A stretch of 64,000 nt of DNA, from positions 39,336,401 to 39,400,400 of the forward strand of contig CM049317.1 of assembly GCA_026874595.1 (NCBI GenBank), written 5' to 3'. Positions within the stretch are counted from its first letter, which is position 1. Each line of letters begins with the position of its first letter. Below, one piece after another: positions 25,190 through 36,815 of the stretch. The notes beneath the pieces were generated by a model, which saw only the letters and a list, made by a program, of their open reading frames with translations, had not been told where the DNA came from and did no database searches. Both the position numbers and the translations under genes were made by a program. The DNA comes from Sipunculus nudus. Taxonomy: Eukaryota; Annelida; Sipuncula; Golfingiida; Sipunculidae.

Positions 25190-26260
25190 TACGGACTTTT
25201 TTTCGCAATGCATGTAGATATTGGCCTGATTTTTTGTGTGTGGGCAGATATAGACCAGTTACAGATCGAGTTCGCGTTTTCTCACGGTTGACCTAATTTT
25301 GACCGTTTTACGGCTCCTAAACTTAGAAAATTTCATGAAAAATAGAAATTTCATGACAAATACACATGTACGGACTTTTTTTCGCAATGCCTGCAGATAT
25401 TGGCCTGATTTTTCGTGTGTAGGCAGATAATGACCAGTTACAGATCGAGTTCGCGTTTTGTCCCAGTTGACCTACTTTTGCCTGTTTTACGGCTCCTAAA
25501 CTTAGAAAATTTCATGAAAAATAGAAATATTCATGACAGATACACATGTACAGACTTTTTTCGCAATGCCTGCAGATATTGGCCTGATTTTTGGTGTGTG
25601 GGCAGATATAGACCAGTTACAGATCGAGTTCGCGTTTCGTCCCGGTTGACTTAATTTTGACCGTTTTACAGCTCCTGAACATAGAAAATTTCATGAAAAT
25701 ATGAAATTTCATGACAAATACACATGTACAGACTTTTTTTTGCAATGCCTGCAGATATTGGCCTGATTTTTGGTGTGTGGGAAGATATTGACCAGTTACA
25801 GATCAGGTTCGCGTTTCGTCCCGGTTGACCTACTTTTGATTGTTTTACGGCTCCTGAACATAGAAAATTTCATGAAAAATATAAATTTTCATGACAAATA
25901 CACTTGTACAGACTTTTCTTTGCAATACCTGCAGATATTGGCCTGATTTTTTGTGTTTGCCCAGATAATGACCAGTTACAGATCGAGTTCACGTTTTGTC
26001 CCACTTGACCTACTTTTGACCATTTGACGGTGCTCTAACATAGAAAATTTCATAAAAAAAGTGCACACGTACTGACTTTTTTTCCTCAAAGCCTGCAGAT
26101 ACCACCCTGATTTTTTATGTGTGGGCAGATAATGACAGTTACAGATCGAGTTCGCGTTTCGTCCCAGTTGACCTACTTTTGATTGTTTTACGGCTCCTAT
26201 ACATAGAAAATTTCATGAAAGACAGAAATTTTTTAATGGAAAATGCACATGTATGGACTT
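25190..26260 (+). repeat. About six tandem units of roughly 180 bp inside the hairpin-ended element
   Basis: Each unit contains 'cgcaatgcctgcagatattg', 'gcctgattttt', 'gaccagttacagatcgagtt', 'cgcgttt', 'ttgacctacttttgac', 'ttttacggctcct' and 'gaaaatttcatgaaa'. Unit starts are near 25190, 25375, 25555, 25730, 25910 and 26070. Divergence increases toward the last unit, which adjoins the nested insertion. Confidence 0.85.
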
Positions 26261-26263
26261 TTT

Positions 26264-27252
26264 TAGCCCTCAGCCCTTAGGCTGATTGGCTATTGTCGTC
26301 ACCCAAGCTGTCCGTCCGTCCGGCGTCCGTTAACTTTTACCTTGTGAGCCGTCAGAATTTCATTTCCTCATTAAAGATGTATATCGACAAAATCTCGGTC
26401 AAGTTCGAAGATGGGTGACCTTAACCTATTTTTCTACATTTTAGAGCTGATTATAGAAAAACACTTAGATGCTTATTACTCAGCAACCATTTGGTGGATT
26501 TTCACAAAACTTACTATGATTATTGGGACTGATAGTCTGTACCTGCTACACAAGTTTGGTGGTGCCACCTACAATTTCTGATTTTTAATAAATTTAATTG
26601 GATTTTTCAACTTTGGGCTTGTGAGCGGGCTATCTCTAAAAGAATTCATCGTAGGAATTTTATTTTTTCAGTGAAGATGTATATTGAAAAAATCTCGGTC
26701 AAGTTCGAAGATGGGTGACCTTGACCTATTTTTCTACGTTTTAGAGCTAATTATAGAAAAAAAATTAGAAGCTTATTTCTCTGGAACCATTGGCTGGATT
26801 TTCACAATACTTACTATGATTGTAGGGACTGATAGTCTGTAACTACTGCACAAGTTTGGGGGCATGACCTGCAATTTCTGATTTTTAATGAATTTTTCAA
26901 TTTTGGCCTTGTGAGCGGGATATCTCTAAAAGGATTCACAATAGGAATTTTATTTCTTTGGTGAAGATGTATATCGACAAAACCTCGGTCAAGTTCGAAG
27001 ATGGGTGACCTTGACCTACTTTTCAAGGTCACAGAGCTTATAATAGAATAAAACTTAGAAGCTTATTTTTTAGGAAGCATTTGGTGGATTGTTATGAATC
27101 ATGATACATACCTCTCCATTTTAAATTTATAACTGAGAAATGTACAGATATACATCCATGTGAGAACAGATATTCAGTACTTTTTACTGTTATCACCTCT
27201 AAACACTGTTCTTTAGGCTGAGGGCTTTTGTCAGCTTCTGCTGATATTCTAG
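26264..27252. mobile_element. Nested element with AGCCCTCAGCC inverted ends
   Basis: AGCCCTCAGCC at 26265-26275 is mirrored by GGCTGAGGGCT at 27216-27226. It interrupts the 180-bp array of the host element: '...gtatggactttttt' before it and 'tttcacaatgcct' after about 27252 together restore the unit sequence. Alignment to the host puts the right border at CTAG (27249-27252), beyond the inverted repeat, just after a small hairpin (TCAGC..GCTGA, 27231-27244). Inside are three units of about 290-300 bp carrying 'aagatgtatatcgacaaaa' and 'tcggtcaagttcgaagatgg' (near 26373, 26673 and 26963). Confidence 0.6.
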
Positions 27253-27431
27253 TTTCACAATGCCTACATATACTGGCATAATTTTTGGTGTGTTGCTTGA
27301 TAATAACCCGTTACAGATCGAGTTTGCATTTTACCCTTGTTGACCTACTTTTGACAATACGACACCTCCTGAACTTAAAAAATTTTTCAAAATTTTACAA
27401 ATGTTTCTCATTTGCCCCAGGCGGGGGCATT

Positions 27432-28205
27432 CATGTCGTTCAGACACATCTAATTTTGGTATACAATTGAATCTTGGTTAAATGAAGTTATATCCCTGCA
27501 ATTCTTATGTTAAGTGAGTAAATATATCCTAATTTTTTACAAGGTGCATTATGTTTGGGCCCATTACTTCAACAAATTTAGCAATACTGACCTAATTTTG
27601 GTATGTACATTGGAAACATATGGAAGAATATGCATACTTAATATGATCAAAAACAGATCAGTGGTTTTGATATTAGGCTTTTTCCTTAATATCTCAAAGG
27701 AATGAAGTCCTAGTGACCCAATTTTTGGTATGGTAGGAGATTTTGGGGACATCTAACTGTATGCAAAATTTTGGATTCGTAGGTCCAACAGTTTAAGAAA
27801 GTGCCCTGTTTATGACCGAACGGAAGGCCAGACAGACAAAGGACCATGACTATAGCTCAGATGACTTATAGTCAGCTGAGCTAAAAATTAATACCAACCA
27901 CAGTATATTTAAATTAACAACAGAATCAAGTATCTTTGCTACAATTTTACAAAAGAAAACTGAGCACTGTGACTCATTGGCAGAGTGGCCTTTCTTCAGT
28001 ACTTTTACTGTTGTGACAATTTTGCCAGATCAAAATGTGAAATTCTTAACTTGATCAGTATGTTATTTCGGGACATTCTCATCAGTGTGGCTAAATATTG
28101 CTTGATTTTTTCTTAACATTACCTAAACTGCTGCCCTGAACAAAAATACAAATCTATATATATTCTGAAAGCTAAGAATGTTCTAACTCTGTGGTTTTTG
28201 AATAC
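27432..28205 (-). repeat. Family B copy in reverse orientation plus spacer
   Basis: The family B hairpin is read on the minus strand at 27854-27882, and the preceding bases (27510-27850) are family B text in reverse. A 62-codon minus frame (27564-27752) with PKIGSLGLHSFEIL resembles a frame at the same place in the plus-strand copy at 62811-63155. The rest, to 28205, is AT-rich spacer. Confidence 0.65.
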
Positions 28206-29790
28206 CAAGCATTTTTAGCTCAGCTGACTAAAAGTCATCTGAGCTATAGTCGTGGTCCATTGTCCGTCGTCTGTCCGTCCGTCCGTAGATGACCTAGGAA
28301 TCCAAAATGTTAGATGTCCACAAGATCTCCTACCAAGCCGAAAACTGGGTCTTTGCGACTTTGTTCCTTTGAGAAATTAAGGAAAAACCTCAATTTTTTT
28401 ATTAAAAACCTATTTTCACACTTCAGGACTGCCTAATATCAAAACTACTCATCTGTTTTTCCTCATATTTACCATAAATATTCCCCTATATAATTCCAAT
28501 GTACATGCCAGAAATTATGTCTGTATTATATAACTTAAAAAAGTTATGGGCCCAAACATAATGCATTTTGTAAAAAATCAGGAAAGATATTTGATCACTT
28601 AACACAAAACATGTTAAAGCTATGGACTTTTTTCCAGTAATATAACTTTAATTAATCAAAATTAAATTGTAAACCCAAAATTAGATCAAAATCTTTTAAA
28701 TTTTTTGAAATATTAACAAAAATAAAAAATTGGTACCTTAAATTTTGCCCAACTTTGACCATGGCACGTTTTTTTCCTGTAAGTACTGTGGATTTAATTT
28801 TCACAGCATGTTTTTATTAGCATTTTGTCTGTTAACACCAAAAATTTGAAACCAGTTGATCAAAAACTGTAGATTTTATTCAAGTTTTCAAGCACCATGT
28901 AACATATTGTTTACATCAAGCTAGTGTTATGCAGTTTGCAAGAGCTCAGCTCCCCAGCTTCAGCTCTCAGTTCCTAAAATTTGGCATACAATTAGATGTC
29001 TCCAAAATCCCCTACCATGCCAAGAATTCGGTCACTAGGACTTAATACCTTTGAGATATTAATGAAAAAACTTCATTTTTCCATTAAAAACCCATTGTTA
29101 CACTTCAAGACTGCCTAATATCAAAACCACTTATCTGAATTTAATCATATATTATATACATATTTTTCTGTACAGTCTCTATGCACATGCCAGAAATGAT
29201 GTCAGTATTGCATAATTGTTTTAAGTTATTGGCCCAAACATAATGCACTTTGTAAAAAATCAAGAAATATATTTACTCCCTTAACAAGAGGATTGCTGAA
29301 GCTAGAGATTTTTTGTCAGGGATGTAACATTATTTTATCAAGATTCAATTGAATACTCAAATTAGTTCTGAATTTTTCAAATTTTATAAGTTATTAGTAT
29401 AAATATAAAATAAGTACATTAAATTTTGCCAATCTTTGACCATGGCATGTTTGTTTCCTGTGAGCACTGTTGATATAATTTTCATATCATGCACACATAA
29501 GGATTTCAGCTTTTTATTTTAGAAAGCTGAAAGAAATTGGCCAAAAATTGTAGCTTTATTATGTTTTTATGAGACCATGTCAGACCTTAGCTCTCCCCAG
29601 CCCCTCTTGAGTCACCTGTATGTTGACCTTGTTGACCTTTCATCAAATTATGCACGCTTGACGGGAGGCATACACTGGGGCAGCCAGGCAGCTTATGGCC
29701 AGCCACAGTTGATCCAGGTGTCCAACCCAACTCATCTAGTAGTTTTAACTAACAACATAACAATAAATTAATAAATTTTTATTGGTTTTT
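28206..29790 (+). repeat. Family B copy with a duplicated interior
   Basis: It starts with the hairpin at 28217-28245 and the 'ccgtccgtcc' run. The interior runs through 'gactgcctaatatcaaaact', 'ggcccaaacataatgcattt' and 'tttgaccatggcac' to about 28900. A second pass of the interior starts near 28970 and ends with the terminal part ('tatgttgaccttgttgacct', 'aacataacaataaa') near 29770. The TTAA at 28377-28380 is the undisturbed counterpart of the insertion site used by the element at 37360-41096. Confidence 0.75.
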
Positions 29791-31170
29791 AATAACAAAT
29801 TAAAGTAAAATAGAAAAGGAATTTGTTAGTTTATAATAACAGGAAATTAACTTGCAGTTACTGATGATATAAGAACCATGTATCAATTGATAGAATGTCA
29901 TGTATTCCAAATAACACCATGCAGGCACCTATGGTATTTTTCAGTTCAATTTTAATGATAAAAAAATAAATCATATTCATTACTAATCATTCGGGATCAT
30001 ACGAAGGAAATTAATAATAGACAAAGATGCAGTTGATAATATTAATCTATATTCCGGCTGTGTCTAGTGTGTACATTGATGTGAAATTAGTCCAAAATGA
30101 ATATATTACATTTATTTTTTTTTAATATGAATAAAAGCCATAAAGCCAGGTACTTATGATCATTATTTAAATGTGTGAATTTTGTATATTCTGGATTCTC
30201 AACATCATTGTTTGGTGAAAACTGAATAAATACCAGACATGGTGCGAATACTTTGCAAATGTATTTGAATACGAATATGAATATGTACTCCATTATAAAA
30301 TTTCTTCCATAAGAATGGGAATTCAGGTAAAAATGAAAGTATATGAATACCAGTGCAAATATTTTCAAAATGTATTCATGAATGCATTCATGAATATATT
30401 CTTTGATATTATTTTAATAATCTTTTCAGTTGTATTTTATTTTTAAAAATCATACGATTCTCTTATTATTTTTAATAAAAATTATATTTGGGACAATTTG
30501 TAATTATTTTTAATAAAAAGTTAAACTCCTATATTTTATGTTCTGCTTATAAGTTATATGGCCAAGTCAAAATCTGTGTGACAATAGCACTCCATTTGTT
30601 AATAAAATAAATGAAATCAATCCTCTTCCCTGTCTCCAAAGATACTATCAAAATCATACATAAGCTAAACACCCACAACTCATAATACAGCTTATATTTA
30701 TTTCCACACAAAACAAGCATGTGCCTCATTTTAAAATCATATTTTTTTATCATATATAACAGCTGAGCGCCGTGACCCATGGGTCCCTTGTTCTTATATA
30801 GTTGATTTTATGAAGATTTTAAGTGTATGAAATTTAACTTTACATGAACATTTCTTGGTCAACAGTGTTCAAAATATTCAATTTTTAACATATTAGTTAT
30901 AAACAGATTCTTTAAAAGAGTTAATTTGAACTGTTATTGATAGTATTGAATGGAAAATCCTATTTTATTTGAAAACTTATCTTTTATTCATGTAAATTTA
31001 ATTAATCATATGCAATCAAATTATAAATTAAAAAGAAAATAACTATAAAAAAAGACATTAGTTTTGGTGGTTTAAGTAATAATTTAGAATGTTATATTCC
31101 CAGGCAGAGATATATGTACCTTCAGCAGATCTGCTGGAGCACATTTATACACACTCTTTGTTTATTCAGT
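29791..31170. other. AT-rich spacer with one palindromic repeat-end motif
   Basis: Mostly AT-rich DNA without exon signals. At 30760-30790 the motif CAGCTGAGC is followed by the 12-bp palindrome GACCCATGGGTC (30774-30785) and CCTTGTT, as at 42412 and, imperfectly, at 49693 and 54023. Minus-strand frames of 77-93 codons here are A/T-driven and look non-coding. Confidence 0.45.
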
Positions 31171-31440
31171 CATTTTGATTAGCTCAGCTGACTGTCAGGC
31201 ATGCTGAGCTATAGGAACAGGTCTTTGTCTGATCCTACTGTCAGTCAAATCAGCTGTCAAGCCATTTGCAGGGTAGAAACCATGCCGATTTGACCTAGAA
31301 AGTTCATGCTGAACATCCAGACATGTCCTGGTTAAATCTTCATGCAAATTTGAATTTAGGTCAGTGTAACCTGTAGTCATCAGGCCACACAGTGAAAACA
31401 TGATTTTGAGCATTCAGTGGTTTTGAGCAGTTACAAAAAT
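31171..31440 (+). repeat. Degenerate family B hairpin copy
   Basis: 'agctcagctgactgtcaggc' at 31181 with 'atgctgagctatagg' preserves the hairpin arms but has diverged in the loop side. The following bases loosely match the first 200 bp of family B. Confidence 0.55.
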
Positions 31441-31577
31441 AGCTCCTACTAAAATAGTCAGATGATTATCATAACCAATGAATGTTCTGTTATTTATCAA
31501 ATCAACCACACAGGATAGTTTGGCTAATACTGCCATATTTAGGCTTCACCATTGGAGAAAGATTTTGATATAACTAT

Positions 31578-32982
31578 GTACCCTAAAATCTTGTGTACAA
31601 GCCAGACCTGTGTATAAGCCGGTCTGGGGTTTTGAGGTGGAAGAGCAGGGAAAAAAAATTTTTGGGCCCTAAGGATCGTGAGGAAGTCCCAGCTAATAGC
31701 AGCTGGGCATACTACATCATTGTTTGTGGGGGCACATGAATGGAAAAAATAACTAAAACCTAATTTTATATTTGCAGGTAAAGAAGGTAAAAACTAAGCA
31801 GTTTTTAAAAAAACTGAATTACTAAGTATTAATTATCATAGAATGAAATATGAAGAATTTAGTATATTGCAGAAATGAAGATCATTTGACACTCAGAATT
31901 GGCAGTATGCCATAATAAGAGAGCCATGTACCATAAAATCTTGTGTACAAGCCAGACCTGTGTATAAGCCGGTCTGGGGTTTTGAGGTGGAAGAGCAGGG
32001 AAAAATTTTGTTCACTCGAAAAGTCGCGTCCTGTCTTTTTGATGTGTTAAACCTATAATCCACAATCTGTGGAGTACTAATTTTTGCAGGTGGTGTGTCC
32101 TTTTGTCCAATAACATTGCGATATTGATGTCACGTTAGACTTAGATCTGTTTTAGCTAGGGCCTCGGTCATTCACTAGGAATTGGGGTAATTTTTAAGTA
32201 GGAACTTCCGAACGGAGTGATAATTTTCCCCCACCTGTGTCAGAACACAGGTGCGAAGTGTGACCTATTTTAGGGCTTTTTGCTACTTCCTGCTTCCTGG
32301 ATGAGCACTGATCGGGGTTGTAATCAGGCAATCGTCAAACTATTGAACCGTCCCACACCAGCTCTGATTGATTCTGAACATATCCTGTGCTGTTTTGCAC
32401 TAGTCAAGCCATCTTTGGTTTATTGGATAATATGTCACCTCGTCTTTTGAAACGGAGATATGTACAGACATTTTTTTTTTCAATTTGGTCATGATGATTT
32501 TGTTCTACACAGAAAACGATCTTTTTTTGGCAGAGCGATTTGTGTTTATACAGGAGTATAGCGTGTGCTAGGTACACAGAGCCTGCTCAGTGAAGTGCAC
32601 CTTGTTGAATTCCTTGAGCGCTGGTCGGTCAAATACACCTAGGAATATGGCGGGCGTCCTCAAAATCCCTAATGGTCAGTCTCAACTTTGCTGGTGAATT
32701 CTGTTGTAACTTTGTATTACTAAATTTCAATTGAGAAACAAAAACAGTAGTATTATATAAAATGATTTTTATTTGCCAGAACTATATATTGTATGTGCTG
32801 TAGGAATCGGCTGTCAACACCAGAATGAAATTTTCGTCTCCCAGTGACAGGACCGGTTATGCAGGCCGGTTGGTTGTCCATGGCAGATCATGGTCAATTT
32901 TTTAGGCCCGTGTATAAGCAGTTATGGGATTTTGATATTGATATTTAGGAATAATTTTTCCAGCTAGTACACGAGACTTTAC
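31578..32982. mobile_element. Inverted-repeat element overlapping the putative first exon
   Basis: The left end occurs twice: 'taccctaaaatcttgtgtac' at about 31578 and 'taccataaaatcttgtgtac' at 31929, each followed by 'aagccagacctgtgtataag'. The right end (about 32960-32982) reads 'tagtacacgagactttacag', the inverse of the same sequence with a few mismatches. A second inverted word, tgtataagc, lies inside each end. The duplicated left end could be two nested elements or a tandem duplication of about 350 bp. No transposase is seen. The possible first coding exon of the RING gene lies within these borders. Confidence 0.55.
32647..32674 (+). CDS. Possible first coding exon of the RING protein gene
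   Basis: A start codon in good context (A at -3, G at +4; AATATGGCGGG) opens MAGVLKIPN. A potential splice donor (G|GTCAGT) ends the exon after one base of the next codon, the phase in which the RING exon at 33119 begins, giving Asp at the junction. The ATGGCGG context resembles the YY1-type element often found at animal start codons. Local base composition is richer in CG than the neighbourhood, as around a promoter. Against it: the donor has C at +3, the exon is only 28 coding bases, and it lies inside an inverted-repeat element. Confidence 0.35.
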
Positions 32983-33118
32983 AGTTATGATGTTTTCACT
33001 TTTAACTACAATGGATGAGTTTATCCACTTTTTATTCTGTTGGGCCTACAGGAGCAGTAGAGACTGACAGTATTTGGCTACATGCAAAGATGTTCCTCAG
33101 TCTGTGTTTTGTTTTCAG

Positions 33119-33295
33119 ATATAAAGTCCAGTAAGGATGTGGTCACCATGGAAACACCCTCTTTGGAAGCTTGTGCCTCATGTGGTCTACAGTTTGATGG
33201 AGGCAAGAAGCGCCGCTTGATTGACACCTGTGGTCATGAACGTTGTTACACCTGCATGTTTATGAGTGATTCCTGTACCCTCTGCCTGCAGGCAG
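33119..33295 (+). CDS. RING-HC zinc-finger exon
   Basis: A 177-bp exon lies between a clear acceptor (TTTGTTTTCAG, ending 33118) and a strong donor (CAG|GTAAAC, 33296). Its frame contains all eight zinc ligands of a C3HC4 RING finger: CASC, then CGH, then ERC, YTC, and finally SCTLC. Spacing is C-x2-C-x15-C-x-H-x2-C-x2-C-x6-C-x2-C, with a compact last loop. The basic stretch GGKKRRLIDTCGHERCYTC is distinctive. RING domains of this kind usually recruit E2 enzymes for ubiquitin transfer; activity here is inference. Both borders are phase 1, so the exon can be joined to or skipped between other phase-1 exons without frame change. I do not recognise the exact family, and no second zinc-binding domain is seen. 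Confidence 0.8.
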
Positions 33296-33358
33296 GTAAA
33301 CACAATTTATAACGTTCATACTTTCCTGCTACACTAAAGTTCTTGCTGCCTCTATTAG

Positions 33359-35500
33359 ATTTATATGACTACCACAAAACCCACCACTACCACCAAGCAC
33401 ACTACCACCAAACCCTCCACTACCACAGAGCCCACGACTACCACAAAGCCTACCATTACCACAAAGCCCACCACTACCACGAAGGCCCACCACTACCAAC
33501 AAGCACACCACTACCACCAAACACACATCTACCAGCAAGCACACCACTACCACCAAGCCCACCACTACCACCAAGCCCTTCATTCCCACCAAAGTCTCAA
33601 CCACCACTAAGCACACCACTTCCACCAAGCCCACCACTACCACCAAGCCCACAATTAATACCAAACTCTTCACTAGAACAAAGCCCACCACTACAACCAA
33701 GCACACTACTACCAACCAGAACATCACTACCACCAAACTTAACACCACCACCAAACCCACCAACACTGCCAAATCCTACACTACCGCCAAGCACACTACT
33801 ACCAGCAAGCACACTGCTACAAGCAAGCCTACCACTACCACCAAACCCTGCACTACCACCAAGCACACCACTACCACAAACCAATTACTGCCACCAAACC
33901 CTCCACTACCACCAAGCCCACCACTACCACCAAACCCTCCACTACCACCAAGCACGCACACCACTACCACCAAACCCATTACTGCCACCAAAGCCTCCAC
34001 TACCACCAAGCACACCACTACCACCAAACTCTTCACTACCTCCAAGCCCACCACTACCACCAAACCCTCCACTACCACCAAGCACACCACTACCACCAAA
34101 CCCATTACTGCCACCAAAGCCTCCACTACCACCAAGCACACCACTACCACCAAACTCTCCACTACCACCAAGCCCACCACTACCACCACACCCTCCACTA
34201 CCACCAAGCCCACCACTACCACCAAACTCTCCACTACCACCAAGCCAAACACTACCACCAAACCCTCCACTACCACCAAGCACACTACTACCATCAAACT
34301 CTCCACTACCACCAAGCACACCACTCCCACCAAGCCCACCACTATTACCAAGCACACCACTACCAACAAGCCCATTACTGCCACCAATCCCTCCACTACC
34401 ACCAAACCCTCCAGTACCACCAAACCCACCAGAACCATCAAACTCTCCACCACCACCAAACCCACCACTACCACAAAAGACACCACTACCAACAAGCCCA
34501 TTACTGCCACCAATCCCTCCACTACCACCAAACTCTCCACTACCACCAAGCCAAACACTACCACCAAACCCTCCACTACCACCAAGCACACTACTACCAT
34601 CAAACTCTCCACTACCACCAAGCACACCACTCCCACCAAGCCCACCACTATTACCAAGCACACCACTACCAACAAGCCCATTACTGCCACCAATCCCTCC
34701 ACTACCACCAAACCCTCCAGTACCACCAAACCCACCAGTACCATCAAACTCTCCACCACCACCAAACCCACCACTACCACAAAAGACACCACTACAAACA
34801 AGCCCATTACTGCCACCAATCCCTCCACTACCACCAAACTCTCCACTACCACCAAGCACACCACTACCACCAAACTCTCCACTACCACCAAGCCCACCAC
34901 TACCACCAAACCCTCCACTACCACCAAGCACACCACTACCACCAAACTCTCCACTACCACCAAGCCCACCACTACCACCAAACTCTCCACTACCACCAAG
35001 CACACCACTACCACCAAGCCCACCACTACCACCAAGCACACCACTACCAACAAGCCCATTACTGCCACCAATCCCTCCACTACCACCAAACCCTCCAGTA
35101 CCACCAAACCCACCAGTACCATCATGCCCACTCTACCACCAAGCACATTACTAACAGCAAGCACACTATAACCACCAAAGTGTCCACTACCACCAAGCCC
35201 ACCACTACCACCAAGCCCACTGCTACCACCAAGCCCACTGATACCACCAAATCCTCCACTACCACCAAACCCTCCACTATCACCAAGCACACAACTACCG
35301 CCAAGCCCATTACTGCCACCAAACCCACAACCTACACCGAGCTCATCTGCAACACCAAGCCAACTACTTCCACCAAGTAAACCTCTACCACCAAGCACAC
35401 TACTAACAGCAAGCAAACCATTACCAGCAAACCCTCCACTACCACCAAGTCCACCAATACCACAAAGCACACCACTACCACCAAACCTCCACCATCAGAA
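33359..35500 (+). repeat. 18-bp A/C-rich minisatellite, open in several frames; possible alternative exon
   Basis: The unit is 'ccactaccaccaagccca' with aac/agc and ccc/tcc variants, for about 2.1 kb. A 306-bp (17-unit) block is duplicated: 'ccaaacactaccaccaaacc' at about 34244 and 34550. The plus strand is almost free of G. Because 18 is a multiple of 3 and the unit lacks stops, long frames exist on both strands: plus 33343-35154 reads [15 protein letters not shown]; minus 33776-35470 is Val/Leu-rich; minus 33942-35039 is GGSGGFGG-like. A Thr-rich mucin-like frame ([10 protein letters not shown]) is broken by 1-nt shifts near 33483, 33885 and 35120. An acceptor-like AG at 33357-33358 would put the Pro-rich frame in phase with the RING exon across a 63-bp intron. 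I think it is mainly an intronic minisatellite. Confidence 0.85.
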
Positions 35501-35550
35501 ATGCTAATTAAATTAAATTTTGATTAGCAATTATAGAATTTTGATCAGCA

Positions 35551-36815
35551 ATTTTTAGCTCAGCTGACTGTAGGTCATCTGAGCTATAGCGATGACCCTT
35601 TGTCCTTCATCCGGCCGTCCGGCCATCTGTCTGTTAACAGGGCACAAATTGTAACCCCTGAACCTGGAATCTTCTAACTTGACATCCAGGGAGGTCCATG
35701 AAAATTCTCCTTGAAAACCTGGAATTAGGTCTATGTTACCCATATTCTTCGAGCTATAGGGCTCCGAAGTACCCCCCAGAATAATGGAAAATTTGATACA
35801 AAAGCTCCAGTATCTGAACAACTAATGCATTGATATACATGATTTTTTGCATGGATATTGGTCATGGAATATTTCATCACTTTCTGCAGACTGGTGGCGC
35901 CACCTGCTTTTTTTTTTACGAATTTTTTTCTCAATTCTTGAGACCTCTCAAGATGCGATCATCTGTTAACAGGGCACAAATCCTAAGGACTGGACCTAGA
36001 ATCTTCTCTTATAAAATGCAGGGAGGCTCATGAAAAGTCCTTGGAAACCAAAAATTAGGTCTATGTTACCCATATTCTTCAAGCTATGGGGCTCCGAAGT
36101 ACCCCCCAGAATAATGGAAAATTTGATACAAAAGCTCCAGTATCTGAACAACTAATGCATTGATAACCATGATTTTTTGCATGGATATTGGTCATGGAAT
36201 GTTTCATCACTTTCTGCAGACTGGTGGCGCAACTTGTATTTTTTTTTATTTTTACAATTTTTTTTTCTCTATTTCTGAGACCTCTTAAGGTGTGGTCATC
36301 TGTTAACAGGGCACGAATCCTAAGGACTGGTCCTAGAATCTTTTCTCTTGACATGCAGGGAGACCCATGAAAAGTCTCTGTGGAAACCTGGAATAAGGTC
36401 TCTGTTACCCATATTCTTCGAGCTATGGGGCTCTGAAGTACCCCGCAGAATAATGGAAAATTTGATACAATAGCTCAAGTATCTGAACAACTAATGCATT
36501 GATAACCATGATTTTTTGCATGGATATTGGTCATGGGGCCCAGAATCTTCTAATTTGACATCCTGAGAGTTCCTCAAAAGTTTTCCCCAGAAACCTAAAA
36601 TTGGGTCACAGTGACCTATATTCTCAGAGTTTTGGGGTATGTTTGAGCACCCCAAAAATAATGCAAAATACACACAAATTGCCAGATTCCTCATGAAAGG
36701 CTGGTTGGATTGTCATAAAATTGGTGTGCTAATGGGTCTTGATGAACTTTAGCTAATATGCATGAATGATGCCACCTATATTTTCACTTGTTAAGTAATC
36801 GCTCAGCTGAAGATT
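35551..36815 (+). repeat. Family B-type head followed by three roughly 336-bp tandem units
   Basis: The family B hairpin begins at 35557. Three units then start near 35627, 35962 and 36299 with 'tctgttaacagggcac'. They share 'gggctccgaagtacccccca', 'aactaatgcattgata', 'atgattttttgcatggatat' and 'cagactggtggcgc'. Near-palindromes lie at about 35883 and 36222. The last unit is partial and passes into different text near 36540. Frames on the minus strand (for example 36079-36354) are unit translations. Confidence 0.8.

Larger units (their letters stand above)
25127..27431. mobile_element. 2.3-kb element with hairpin termini (ATGCCCCCGCC ends)
   Basis: The left end carries ATGCCCCCGCC (25130-25140) and the right end GGCGGGGGCAT (27420-27430), an 11-bp inverted repeat. 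Each end can also fold on itself: TGCCCCCGCCAC with GTGGCCGGGGCA (25131-25157) and TGCCCC with GGGGCA (27413-27428). Inside are a roughly 180-bp tandem array and a nested element. No transposase frame is visible, so it is non-autonomous. I recall similar GC-rich hairpin ends as common in bivalve sequence, but cannot name the family. Confidence 0.65.

Noticed and set aside
33776-35470. Long minus-strand frames (564 and 365 codons) in the A/C-rich array
   Set aside because: They are the complement of an 18-bp repeat without stops; composition is purely repeat-driven and there is no start, splice or domain evidence.
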